IMG/VR virus record: IMGVR_UViG_3300042924_003079
Span: 1-39,248 of that record
DNA length: 39,248 bases
DNA from: a virus
Direction: 5' to 3' (one strand)
Part shown: positions 21,931-28,962 of the stretch, piece by piece
Numbering within the stretch: position 1 is the first letter of the stretch
Layout: each line of letters begins with the position of its first letter
The notes under the pieces: generated by a model
Seen by the model: the letters and a program-made list of their open reading frames with translations, nothing else
Database searches by the model: none
Told to the model about the DNA's origin: nothing
Position numbers and translations under genes: made by a program

Positions 21931-22085
21931 GAGAAGTCAACTACCATTTCAATATCAATTGCCCCTTGTTTTTTAACATGTTCTTGCCACATAATTGCAT
22001 CAGACACATCTAAAAATACTGCTTTTTGGTTTGAGTAAAATCCCTCTTTATTTTTAGGATTTTTGTACGTTACTTGGTACTTCAT
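21927..22085 (-). CDS. Hypothetical 52-residue protein
   Basis: MKYQVTYKNPKNKEGFYSNQ, then DAIMWQEHVKKQGAIDIEMV. The beta-beta-helix-beta pattern resembles other small cyanophage proteins. It overlaps its neighbours on both sides. Function unknown. Confidence 0.65.
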   Translation of the reverse strand: MKYQVTYKNPKNKEGFYSNQKAVFLDVSDAIMWQEHVKKQGAIDIEMVVDFS

Positions 22086-22233
22086 GAATTAAATGAAAAT
22101 CTGTAGAATAAACAACAACACAAATGTCCCAACGAGAACCAGGATTACATATAGTCAAATATTCTGTTGTAATAAATTTGATTTTTCCAACATAATCTTT
22201 GTATTTGACCAATTTTCCTTCTTCAATAATCAT
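22054..22233 (-). CDS. Conserved cyanophage-type hypothetical, 59 residues
   Basis: ATG 22233 (MIIEEGKLVKYKDYVGKIKF). The segment VGKIKFITTEYLTICN followed by RWDICVVVY looks like a small beta-barrel, and I recall similar proteins in other cyanophages. It overlaps the next gene by 32 bases, unusually long here. Function unknown. Confidence 0.65.
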   Translation of the reverse strand: MIIEEGKLVKYKDYVGKIKFITTEYLTICNPGSRWDICVVVYSTDFHLIHEVPSNVQKS

Positions 22234-22420
22234 CACCAGTAAGGTCGTTCAAAAACAACCAATTTTTGGGAATATCTTCTTCATCAATCACAAATTCTTC
22301 GTGAATTGCTTGGGCATCAAAGAGATTGCCACAATCCATATGATCAATAATCCTACTACAAAAATAGTTTTCTACATTTGTAATACAATCTTCTCGGATT
22401 TCATTTAATTCAAGATTCAT
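22223..22420 (-). CDS. Hypothetical 65-residue protein, related to 2387-2572
   Basis: MNLELNEIREDCITNVENYF, a Cys-containing helix, then AIHEEFVIDEEDIPKNWLFL. The second half matches the 61-residue protein at 2387-2572. Function unknown. Confidence 0.7.
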   Translation of the reverse strand: MNLELNEIREDCITNVENYFCSRIIDHMDCGNLFDAQAIHEEFVIDEEDIPKNWLFLNDLTGDDY

Positions 22421-22425
22421 AATGA

Positions 22426-22581
22426 TTAACAGTCGTAAATTCTATTTTGATAGGTGTTGAGAATTTCAATCTCAGTTTGCATGTCTTCAATTTTACTTTC
22501 TAGATATTCAATTCTTTTTTGATGTTGTTCTTTCAACTCTTTAAGAATGTTGTTTGCGTGAGAGACGTTATGGTGTGTCAT
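22426..22581 (-). CDS. Coiled-coil microprotein, 51 residues
   Basis: MTHHNVSHANNILKELKEQH continues as an unbroken charged heptad pattern (KRIEYLESKIEDMQTEIEIL) to QNRIYDC. It probably forms a homodimer or a coiled coil with a partner. The start lies one base after the stop of the 77-residue paralogue. Confidence 0.65.
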   Translation of the reverse strand: MTHHNVSHANNILKELKEQHQKRIEYLESKIEDMQTEIEILNTYQNRIYDC

Positions 22582-22582
22582 A

Positions 22583-22816
22583 TCAAGTGGTAAAACTTTC
22601 TACAATTCGGGACTCTTGATTTTCTGCGAGTAAGAACTTAGGTGCAGAAACAACTCGTTCCATAATACGACTATCATATTCACTATCATATTCTTCTCTC
22701 CAATCTAAAAGAATATCATGGCACTCAGTATCGCTTTCAGCAATTACGTTAAAGAGACCACCATATTCAGAGGAAGGAAATGGAATCCAATAGTCAACGA
22801 TGTAGAGATACTTCAT
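22583..22816 (-). CDS. Conserved hypothetical, 77 residues; paralogue of 1331-1564
   Basis: Same length as the 1331-1564 protein, with shared blocks MKYLY-VDYW-PFPSSEYGG, DWR-EY, DSRIMERVV and SFTT. It leads the operon that runs to 21531 and is preceded by its own TTGACA promoter. Function unknown. Confidence 0.85.
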   Translation of the reverse strand: MKYLYIVDYWIPFPSSEYGGLFNVIAESDTECHDILLDWREEYDSEYDSRIMERVVSAPKFLLAENQESRIVESFTT

Positions 22817-22839
22817 TTTTTGATTTAAAGAACTTTTTT

Positions 22840-22868
22840 AGTCTAGGTTAAATGTTGGGGTTTGTCAA
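22840..22868 (-). promoter_or_regulatory. Sigma-70-type promoter, TTGACA-17-TAGACT
   Basis: A perfect TTGACA (22868-22863) and TAGACT (22845-22840) at 17-base spacing on the minus strand. The spacer and flanks resemble those of the promoter at 1588-1616 that serves the paralogous gene. The rest of the 136-base gap holds a GGTTC/GAACC hairpin and a short palindrome with no clear role. Confidence 0.75.
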
Positions 22869-22952
22869 TAAATGGGTTCATTTCTATCGAACCTCTCATA
22901 GTATACTATCTTTAACACCTATTTAAAGGTTCAATGGTCACTTTTTTAAGTG

Positions 22953-23897
22953 TCATATCCTAAATTGTAAAAGTTCTAGTGCAACCTCGGAAATAGGTAA
23001 GTTGAGACATTTAGTATTTTTGACTTTTTTAGCAATTCTGCTCCAAGTAGAGTAATTTGGCATAATGATAAATTTAGAATAAGCAATAACAAAAAAGTCT
23101 AATAAATCTTCAACTATTTTCTTATTATTATCAATATAATCATCAGTAAAACATTGCTTTAAAATGTTCTTAAATTTTTCGTAGTAATCATACTTATCTT
23201 TTATATTTTTTTTAAAGTATCTTGTTTTATAGTGTTTATAAAATTTTAAAGGTAAATCGGTGCTAATGTAAATTTTTACATTTTCATTGGAATTTATTAA
23301 TTTTTCTATTATTTTAAAATAAACAGCATCTTTTATATAAGTGTAATGTGTTAATGTTGTTGGAAAATAAGATTCTTTTAAATATTGTTCCCTTAAATTT
23401 AAAGGCATTTCACTCAAATCATCTTCAGTATAATATGTTCCGTGATATCTTCTAATGTGAATAGAAACAAAAGATTTGAAATATTCACTCAAAATATCAT
23501 TTATAGATGGATTTTTAAATTTTATCAAAGAATATGGATTTGGAAGATTGAGTTTATCATATTGACCTTCATAGATCAACCATTCATCTAGATACCAATA
23601 ATTATTAGTTTTTAAATACTCAATATTATTTTTATGAATTATTAGTTTAAGGTGACTTTCACTAATTTTATATACTTTTTCATTTTTACAAAAATCTTCT
23701 TCTTTTAATGCAATGGTATTTGGTAAATTTAAAAATTTTAATTCTGGCCATTTCTCTTTTTGAACCGCAATTTTATACTCAAAATTAGTTCTATAAGACA
23801 CATAATAAAGTTGAGTCCATATATACATCCTATTCCCAAAAGCAGTATCTTCGGAGTTCATATTTTTATTGATAATACAATAAATTATCTTCTCCAT
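22953..23897 (-). CDS. Glycosyltransferase of the fucosyltransferase fold
   Basis: 314 residues. SIHIRRYHG (147-152 HIRRYH) matches the HxRR donor-binding motif, and the opening INKNMNSEDTAFGNRMYIW resembles the G-x-GNR loop of GT11/GT23-like enzymes. C-terminal IIMPNYSTWSRIAKKV resembles the NSTFS block. It is strikingly A/T-rich and Lys/Asn/Tyr-rich compared with genes on either side, which suggests separate acquisition. The sugar and acceptor are unknown. Confidence 0.7.
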   Translation of the reverse strand: MEKIIYCIINKNMNSEDTAFGNRMYIWTQLYYVSYRTNFEYKIAVQKEKWPELKFLNLPNTIALKEEDFCKNEKVYKISESHLKLIIHKNNIEYLKTNNYWYLDEWLIYEGQYDKLNLPNPYSLIKFKNPSINDILSEYFKSFVSIHIRRYHGTYYTEDDLSEMPLNLREQYLKESYFPTTLTHYTYIKDAVYFKIIEKLINSNENVKIYISTDLPLKFYKHYKTRYFKKNIKDKYDYYEKFKNILKQCFTDDYIDNNKKIVEDLLDFFVIAYSKFIIMPNYSTWSRIAKKVKNTKCLNLPISEVALELLQFRI

Positions 23898-23934
23898 TTA
23901 TACATCTACTACTAATATTCATTAATTATTTAAC

Positions 23935-23960
23935 AAAAAAGGGTGGAATATTCCACCCTT
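23935..23960 (-). terminator. Rho-independent terminator
   Basis: A perfect palindrome AAGGGTGGAATATTCCACCCTT (23939-23960) is followed by TTTTTT on the minus strand. It lies six bases after the zincin stop. Confidence 0.85.
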
Positions 23961-23965
23961 ATAGT

Positions 23966-24418
23966 TCAAAGTCTAGATTTGGATGATTTAAATTTCATCT
24001 GCCCAGTCTCTATCAAATAGGTAATATACAAAGTTTCTTCCTGCTCTCTCGCTTCAATCTCATGTGGTTGATCTTCATAATCTAGTTCTTCCACTTTTAC
24101 GGAACCATAATACATCTTTCCCCTTTTATCACGGAGATCACCAAAAACCCATTGACGAACATGAACTAACTCATGAATTAAAGTTTTTGTATAGGTCTCA
24201 AGGTCCATATGCGATTGTAGTTCAATCAAAAAGTCACGAGGACGTTTAATTTCACCATCAACGTCACAATAACCATAGACAAATTCTCGTTTAAGTCCTT
24301 TGTGGACAATGCGAAGACCAATGTGATGTCTTGGCATATACCGATTCATAAACCAATCGGTAACGCTCTCACAGACTCGCTTTCGATAGCCATAACCAGA
24401 AGTTTCGAGGTAATACAT
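23966..24418 (-). CDS. SprT-like zincin metallopeptidase
   Basis: 150 residues from ATG 24418, which has GGGG just upstream. HELVHVRQ (82-89) is the zinc-binding HExxH helix. EIEAREQE near residue 130 provides a likely third ligand, as in SprT/Spartan-family proteases. No signal peptide, so it acts in the cytoplasm, perhaps on DNA-bound proteins, which is inference from Spartan. It is followed by a terminator. Confidence 0.75.
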   Translation of the reverse strand: MYYLETSGYGYRKRVCESVTDWFMNRYMPRHHIGLRIVHKGLKREFVYGYCDVDGEIKRPRDFLIELQSHMDLETYTKTLIHELVHVRQWVFGDLRDKRGKMYYGSVKVEELDYEDQPHEIEAREQEETLYITYLIETGQMKFKSSKSRL

Positions 24419-24482
24419 GTGCCCCAGTGAAGAAACCAAATAAACGAAGAGATGAAGATAAGTTTGTCAGTTTTTGTCATAT

Positions 24483-24938
24483 TCAACGCATATAAAGATA
24501 ACTACCTGCCCAATCAGCATTTTGAAGCAACCACTCACGCTGATTGATGATACGCAGATCATATCGCACACCCTTGGCAGGTGCCTTCCATGATGCAGAC
24601 TTGTAGACTTCACCAGTTTTCTTGTCGATGAAGCAATGAACGGACTTATTACCATTGGCATTCATGATTACCTTATGATACTTTCTACCAGACTCGGGGT
24701 AGAAATCGTAATCACAAGTTCCTTGCTTGAGTTTAGCAATCTGTTCTTTGTGATATTTAATACCAGTGTCAGTATTACCCTCAAGACGCTGTAAAGAACG
24801 TTCATGACTACGAATGGAATAGTCAATGTAGTTCTGACGCAGTGCCTCACAGAGAGCATACGTATGACCCAGAACAGCAGTTGCAATGTCCTTCCTTGCC
24901 TCAGCAGAAGCAGAGTATTCAGCGAAGGTGGTGGTCAT
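24483..24938 (-). CDS. Hypothetical 151-residue protein; C-terminal domain shared with 27994-28407
   Basis: A helical N-terminal part (MTTTFAEYSASAEARKDIAT, SHERSLQRLEGNTD) is followed by a beta-rich domain (about 85-151): KYHKVIMNANGN, HCFIDKKTGEVYK, LQNADWAGSYLYMR. The same order appears in 27994-28407. The FIDKKTGEVYK hairpin looks structural. The gene has AAAGGAC before its ATG and a TATAAT further upstream. Function unknown. Confidence 0.75.
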   Translation of the reverse strand: MTTTFAEYSASAEARKDIATAVLGHTYALCEALRQNYIDYSIRSHERSLQRLEGNTDTGIKYHKEQIAKLKQGTCDYDFYPESGRKYHKVIMNANGNKSVHCFIDKKTGEVYKSASWKAPAKGVRYDLRIINQREWLLQNADWAGSYLYMR

Positions 24939-24960
24939 GTCCTTTGTTTGAACTGAAGTT

Positions 24961-24966
24961 ATTATA
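24961..24966 (-). promoter_or_regulatory. Promoter -10 TATAAT
   Basis: The minus strand reads TTTGCCCTATAATA, like the 14743 and 17909 promoters (TTTTGCYTTATAATA). No good -35 is present at 16-18 bases. It probably drives the gene at 24938. Confidence 0.5.
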
Positions 24967-25007
24967 GGGCAAAGTTCTCAGGTTGGTTCGTTCCAGTGGA
25001 CAGTGGT

Positions 25008-25676
25008 TCATCCGTCCCCCTGGTGATATTTCATATATTCTTCAACAATTAATTCATTGGAAACATTGTGTTCATCTGGACATTCAACAACAATATCCGC
25101 AATTAACATAGATTTTTCAAAAACCTTTTTAATGTGAACGCAGTTTTGACCGTGCTTAGAATCTCCATATGCACGTTTTAAAAACCAAGTTTTTGAACCT
25201 TCTAATTTACCTTCACCATCTTTCCATTGCAAATCATACTCATTAAAATTTGGATGGTCACACAAGAATACTCTAGCAAAATATTTTTCACCATCTCTGC
25301 AATGTTGAATCATATAATCCTTCATTACATTACAAGAAAATTGTTCAAAACTTTCTTGCTTTTTTTTAATTAAAGTTGAAATAATTTCAGACCCTAATTC
25401 ATTATCCGTTAGTGATCTATCGTTACTAATTGGTGCCCTACATTGCACATAAGTTAAAGTTTGTTTATCACCCTTATTAAACTTTTCTTTTAATGACTTG
25501 ACGTTGCATAGATATTCTGGATTTACAACATCTGCCATAAAATGATCACCAGCAACCCATTGACTATTTGTTGCTTTGGCAATAATTATTTCCCAAGTTA
25601 AGGCATCAATTACACCTAATCTTTTAGCATAATACCAAACACAACATTTAAAAGTAAAATCATTAAATTCGTACAT
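25008..25676 (-). CDS. Possible PD-(D/E)xK nuclease-fold protein
   Basis: 222 residues. Near the N-terminus, WEIIIAKATNSQW is followed by D49 in FMADVV and then N58-V-K60 in LCNVKSL. This order (W/E helix, Asp, short strand with xxKS) is that of several restriction-endonuclease-like folds, with Asn in place of the usual Glu. The C-terminal half contains YFARVFLCDHP and VHIKKVF strands. It lies directly after a terminator hairpin. The assignment is tentative. Confidence 0.5.
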   Translation of the reverse strand: MYEFNDFTFKCCVWYYAKRLGVIDALTWEIIIAKATNSQWVAGDHFMADVVNPEYLCNVKSLKEKFNKGDKQTLTYVQCRAPISNDRSLTDNELGSEIISTLIKKKQESFEQFSCNVMKDYMIQHCRDGEKYFARVFLCDHPNFNEYDLQWKDGEGKLEGSKTWFLKRAYGDSKHGQNCVHIKKVFEKSMLIADIVVECPDEHNVSNELIVEEYMKYHQGDG

Positions 25677-25681
25677 AAGAT

Positions 25682-25706
25682 AAAGGGGGAGAAGTTCATT
25701 CTCCCC
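25682..25706 (-). terminator. Hairpin, probable terminator
   Basis: An 8-bp GGGGAGAA/TTCTCCCC stem (25686-25693 with 25699-25706) with a 5-base loop. The minus strand then reads CTTTATCTT, a weak T-tract, and ATG 25676 follows within 10 bases, so the hairpin may also affect initiation. Confidence 0.6.
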
Positions 25707-25713
25707 AATAGAG

Positions 25714-25881
25714 TTAATTAGTAATTTTTAAGTGTTCCCTACAGTATTCAAACCGTTCCCACTCCTCATCAGTGAAGTTATCACTAGCATATGGAATACC
25801 AACGACATAAGCACAGAATCGGTTAATTTGCTCAGATTGATTGCTTGAAGCAATCATAGCACTAGCGAGGAGTTCAATCAT
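25714..25881 (-). CDS. Hypothetical 55-residue protein
   Basis: MIELLASAMIASSNQSEQIN, then FCAYVVGIPYASDNFTDEEW and a helical end. It starts two bases after the SPFH stop and is followed by the hairpin. It may be a small partner of the SPFH protein. Function unknown. Confidence 0.65.
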   Translation of the reverse strand: MIELLASAMIASSNQSEQINRFCAYVVGIPYASDNFTDEEWERFEYCREHLKITN

Positions 25882-25883
25882 AA

Positions 25884-26702
25884 TCACTTACCGTCAAAAC
25901 CACCAGGCAGAATGTCCATCTTAGCACCGTTCACGATAATCATCTTCTGGATGCTACCATTCTTCATTGCTTCACGGAGAATCTCATTACGCTGATACTC
26001 AAGGTAGGACGGAGTGATAGTCGAAGCAAGAGATTTGTTCTCGTTCGATTTCAGTTCAGCAGTACGGTTCTTCACAATCTGTTCTTTCTCGGCAGATTGA
26101 GCAGTCACCACACGGTTCACAGCAGCAACCAGATCCTCAGGAAGATCTGCCTTCACAACCACCACAGATTCAATATCAATCTTACCACCCAGGTTGTTCT
26201 TATCCAGAGCAAGAATCAGATTCTGTTTGATGGTATCCTGAATCTTATCCAGACTGCTGTTCACATCCAGAGCAGGATATTCGTCAACCGATTGGTTCAC
26301 AGCAGAAGTAATCAGACGCTTGATGAAACTTGCCATCAGTTCAATCTGACCATTCTCACTGACGCCGTGGTTGCTCATATCATAAGCAGTATAGAAATCA
26401 TACAGCGAAGTGGGAGACAGACTATAAGTAACCACAACATCCATATCTTTCATAATGGTGTTGTCTTTGGTCTTCGGAGTCAGGTTATCCGATTGGACCG
26501 TAATCTTACGAGTGTTGAACACTTTAATGCTGCCAAATCCATCGTATTTAATACCAGGCGTCAGCACTTCATTCTTCACCTGACCATCAAATCCCACATA
26601 GAGACCATTTTCACCAGTATTGATGGTAGTGAATTGACCAGCAGTGAGCACCAAGGCGAGAAGAACACCACCAGCACCAAGAACAATTTTACCAGTAGAC
26701 AT
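25884..26702 (-). CDS. SPFH/band-7 (prohibitin-like) membrane protein
   Basis: 272 residues. The N-terminal transmembrane helix (about 5-25, KIVLGAGGVLLALVLTAGQF) leads into a band-7 domain (about 28-190, with INTGENGLYVGFDG and KDMDVVVTYSLSP) and a coiled-coil C-terminus with an EYQRNEILREAMKNG segment. Prohibitins and HflK/C form large rings on the membrane and control FtsH-type proteases. Related proteins are known in cyanophages. It may tie up or imitate host SPFH scaffolds. A partner candidate lies at 8807-9211. Confidence 0.85.
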   Translation of the reverse strand: MSTGKIVLGAGGVLLALVLTAGQFTTINTGENGLYVGFDGQVKNEVLTPGIKYDGFGSIKVFNTRKITVQSDNLTPKTKDNTIMKDMDVVVTYSLSPTSLYDFYTAYDMSNHGVSENGQIELMASFIKRLITSAVNQSVDEYPALDVNSSLDKIQDTIKQNLILALDKNNLGGKIDIESVVVVKADLPEDLVAAVNRVVTAQSAEKEQIVKNRTAELKSNENKSLASTITPSYLEYQRNEILREAMKNGSIQKMIIVNGAKMDILPGGFDGK

Positions 26703-26727
26703 AATTTAGTTAATGAGTAAAGAACAA

Positions 26728-26889
26728 TTAGTCAGAAGTAACACCAGCGTAGATTAACGCTACTGCTACTATGAGAATAAGAACGAGGGGCAGCATCTTC
26801 ATAAAGAAAAGAACAGGAATACCCCGTGAGAGAAGAATGAGCAGGATTAGAAATACACCTGCTCCAGTTCCAAGAATACGAGCAATCAT
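26728..26889 (-). CDS. Two-helix membrane protein, 53 residues
   Basis: MIARILGTGAGVFLILLILL and PLVLILIVAVALIYAGV are two transmembrane helices joined by a short SRGIP turn. It overlaps the upstream gene by ATGA and lies 25 bases before the SPFH start, so it may be a small subunit of the same membrane complex. That link is inferred from position only. Confidence 0.65.
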   Translation of the reverse strand: MIARILGTGAGVFLILLILLSRGIPVLFFMKMLPLVLILIVAVALIYAGVTSD

Positions 26890-27161
26890 TGCAATGCAGC
26901 AACCTCCTCCATAATGTTTTCTACATCACGCTCATCACGATGACCCATAACATCATCGGTGATGGGAGTATCATAGCACAGTTGCCAATTATCTTCAATA
27001 CCTTTTAGAACTGCTACCTCATATAGATCCTGGGCATACCCATAAGACCCAGGGAATCTTACCACACTCACACCATAACCATTGGGGAAAAAGTGTTTTG
27101 CTTGAAGCCCATCGGTATTATAGTGGGGATGGGGTTGGAAGTCAAGATCAGTGAATTTCAT
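26886..27161 (-). CDS. Hypothetical 91-residue protein
   Basis: MKFTDLDFQPHPHYNTDGLQ, then YGVSVVRFPGSYGYAQDLYE and an acidic end. A soluble beta-rich sequence. ATGA overlaps with both neighbours. Function unknown. Confidence 0.7.
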   Translation of the reverse strand: MKFTDLDFQPHPHYNTDGLQAKHFFPNGYGVSVVRFPGSYGYAQDLYEVAVLKGIEDNWQLCYDTPITDDVMGHRDERDVENIMEEVAALQ

Positions 27162-27640
27162 TGTTGTTTTTGAATTTGAGTAGGGGGTGTTTCGGTTGTT
27201 TCAAAAGATTTGCGAATAGACTCGCCTTGTACAAATCCAACACCACCAAACAAAATAGCAGTGCCAAGAATTAATGCTACAGCACCATTATTACCCGAAT
27301 CAGATGCAGACTCTAAATCAGTTCTAAGAAGTTTTTGAATAATCCAGGTTGATGCTATACCACCACCAAACATTAGGATCCAGGGAGTAAACGTAATAAA
27401 CGCCCATCCAGCAGCAACAAGACCAACAAGTGCAATGCTACCAGAGGTACTACCACCAGAAGATGAAGTAAATCCAGAAGAAGAATCTGAAGATACTTGT
27501 CTTAGATTATAAATTTGTTGAACATCACCATGCTTTGCATAGATTTGTTCCTTGGCACCAGAAAAAGTTGCCGCTTCAACTTCTGTTGAGATTTTGCCAA
27601 CTTGAGAGTTGACAAATACATCAGCTTTCCAAGTAGTCAT
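27158..27640 (-). CDS. Membrane protein: soluble domain, Ser/Gly linker, hydrophobic segments
   Basis: 160 residues from ATG 27640. A soluble N-terminal domain (about 1-50) is followed by a Ser/Gly linker (SSDSSSGFTSSSGGSTSG) and three hydrophobic stretches (about 70-110 and 135-150). The layout matches the 1998-2390 protein. The start shares a base with the upstream stop (TGATG). Function unknown. Confidence 0.7.
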   Translation of the reverse strand: MTTWKADVFVNSQVGKISTEVEAATFSGAKEQIYAKHGDVQQIYNLRQVSSDSSSGFTSSSGGSTSGSIALVGLVAAGWAFITFTPWILMFGGGIASTWIIQKLLRTDLESASDSGNNGAVALILGTAILFGGVGFVQGESIRKSFETTETPPTQIQKQQ

Positions 27641-27948
27641 CACTTATTACCAAAACGGTTTTTCCAGAGGTCGTAAGAACGATTTTTCATTTGTTCTAGC
27701 AGATGATAACGCTGGCGAATTTCCGAATCCTCTTCCAACTCATAAACAAAAGGAATAGCAAGATCCATAGCATCGGATGCATGGCAAAGAATGGAATTTA
27801 GAAGGTCATGCTCTTCATAAGTAAACTCCATTGTGACTGATTGTTGGTCACAATAATTTTGCTCGGTCAATTCTTCATCAGTATTGACGCTCTCAGCAAA
27901 TTCAGCAAAGTTTGGAAGAGAAATCATTGGTGTGCTTGGTTTACTCAT
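27640..27948 (-). CDS. Hypothetical 102-residue acidic protein
   Basis: MSKPSTPMISLPNFAEFAES, an acidic helical middle (FTYEEHDLLNSILCH) and a basic end. The promoter at 27951-27979 lies so close that the message would have little or no leader. An internal ATG 21 bases further on is possible. Function unknown. Confidence 0.65.
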   Translation of the reverse strand: MSKPSTPMISLPNFAEFAESVNTDEELTEQNYCDQQSVTMEFTYEEHDLLNSILCHASDAMDLAIPFVYELEEDSEIRQRYHLLEQMKNRSYDLWKNRFGNK

Positions 27949-27950
27949 GT

Positions 27951-27979
27951 AATATACACCATAAAAAATGCCCCGTCAA
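27951..27979 (-). promoter_or_regulatory. Promoter with -35 in terminator loop, TTGACG-17-TATATT
   Basis: TTGACG (27979-27974) forms the loop and one flank of the hairpin, and TATATT (27956-27951) follows after 17 bases. The terminator T-tract lies within the spacer. The -10 ends only two bases before ATG 27948. Confidence 0.65.
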
Positions 27980-27985
27980 GGGGCA
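27963..27985 (-). terminator. Rho-independent terminator
   Basis: A 6-7-bp stem (27969-27974 with 27980-27985; TGCCCC/GGGGCA) with a small loop is followed by TTTTTT on the minus strand, eight bases after the stop of the 137-residue gene. Confidence 0.85.
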
Positions 27986-27993
27986 GTGGACAG

Positions 27994-28407
27994 TTACTGA
28001 GGTGTCACATCATTCAAATAATACCCTCTCCAATCAGCATGTAATATACACTTATCAATTTCATACACTCTTCTTTTATTAGGAGAATTTCTATTGAGTG
28101 GTTTATAAACTAAACCACTCTCTTTATCAACAAAACAGTGAATTTTTGAATCAGATTCATCTGTAAATTGATAAACTTTATAATATTTTTTTGTTTCCTC
28201 AATAAAAAAAGAACCCAAATCAAGGTAATTATCAAGTTCTTTTAATTTGAACTTGTTACTTCTTACATCAATATTATCTCTAATTAATTTCTTAGCAATA
28301 GAAGAAACTTCATTAAAATAATTTTTAGTCAATTTTAAACATAAGAACCCTGTTTTTAACAAAATAGATTTTTCATCAATAGTTTGAGTGGAAAGATTTG
28401 TATCCAT
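27994..28407 (-). CDS. Hypothetical 137-residue protein; C-terminal domain shared with 24483-24938
   Basis: A helical N-terminal half is followed by KYYKVYQFTDES, HCFVDKESGLVYKP and LHADWRGYYLND, which align with the C-terminal domain at 24483-24938. The N-terminal halves differ. It ends eight bases before a strong terminator. Function unknown. Confidence 0.75.
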   Translation of the reverse strand: MDTNLSTQTIDEKSILLKTGFLCLKLTKNYFNEVSSIAKKLIRDNIDVRSNKFKLKELDNYLDLGSFFIEETKKYYKVYQFTDESDSKIHCFVDKESGLVYKPLNRNSPNKRRVYEIDKCILHADWRGYYLNDVTPQ

Positions 28408-28437
28408 TTATTTTATGATACCTTTATTAATTATGTA

Positions 28438-28590
28438 TCACATTGGGCAATTGTCACCTTTACCTTCCAAAGTTTTAACAAATAATTCAGTAAACCTTTC
28501 CATTTTTTCATAATGGACTTGAGATGGATCGTAATTAATTGCATCTTTAAGAGCAACCAATTCGTTCCACTCTTCTTGTGTTAATTCCAT
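28438..28590 (-). CDS. Hypothetical 50-residue helical protein
   Basis: ATG 28590 gives MELTQEEWNELVALKDAINY. The frame continues upstream to a TTG but without another ATG. No clear ribosome-binding site precedes it. An acidic amphipathic helix with a QVHYEKMERFTELF segment. Function unknown. Confidence 0.5.
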   Translation of the reverse strand: MELTQEEWNELVALKDAINYDPSQVHYEKMERFTELFVKTLEGKGDNCPM

Positions 28591-28682
28591 TTGTTTTTGT
28601 GCAACTGTGTTGATTTTAACACATTCCAAGATTATCTATGGTATTTTTAATAGTCTCTTAATTATTGGTGTTACAAATCTTA

Positions 28683-28904
28683 TTATTCACCAAAAGGTCC
28701 CCACGTCCCCTTATCTCCTTTCAGTCTACTCTCAAGTTTATCCATCAATTCATCAGTTTTAATAAGGGCATCGAGGTCAGCAATCATACAAGCAATATGC
28801 TTACCAACAAAGGGTTTTTCTTGTCTTGCCGCAAAGGCAAGGGCATTTCTGAGAGAAGACTCTGCTTCTCTTAAAGATTCTTCGACAGATTTTGATAGTG
28901 CCAT
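28683..28904 (-). CDS. Hypothetical 73-residue helical protein
   Basis: MALSKSVEESLREAESSLRN and the following RQEKPFVGKHIACMIADLDA are amphipathic helices, so a small helical bundle is likely. It has its own TTGACA promoter. Function unknown. Confidence 0.7.
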   Translation of the reverse strand: MALSKSVEESLREAESSLRNALAFAARQEKPFVGKHIACMIADLDALIKTDELMDKLESRLKGDKGTWGPFGE

Positions 28905-28926
28905 TGGTTAATATAAAGTTAATTTA

Positions 28927-28955
28927 ATAATAGATTAATATTTTTATTCTGTCAA
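28927..28955 (-). promoter_or_regulatory. Sigma-70-type promoter, TTGACA-17-TATTAT
   Basis: A perfect TTGACA (28955-28950) and TATTAT (28932-28927) at 17-base spacing, just after the tandem oxygenase stop and 23 bases before ATG 28904. Confidence 0.8.
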
Positions 28956-28962
28956 TGTTCGG

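Noticed and set aside
22900-22912. Short palindrome ATAGTATACTAT and a nearby GGTTC/GAACC hairpin
   Set aside because: Too short to call an attachment site, tRNA fragment or operator; the hairpin lacks tRNA arms.
24349-24480. A 44-codon minus frame starting at 24480, two bases after an upstream stop
   Set aside because: It overlaps about 70 bases of the SprT-like zincin in another frame and has no good ribosome-binding site; the position is attractive but unsupported.
26097-26720. Plus-strand frame of 207 codons opposite the SPFH gene
   Set aside because: The minus-strand SPFH protein is recognisable from end to end; the plus frame has no family features.
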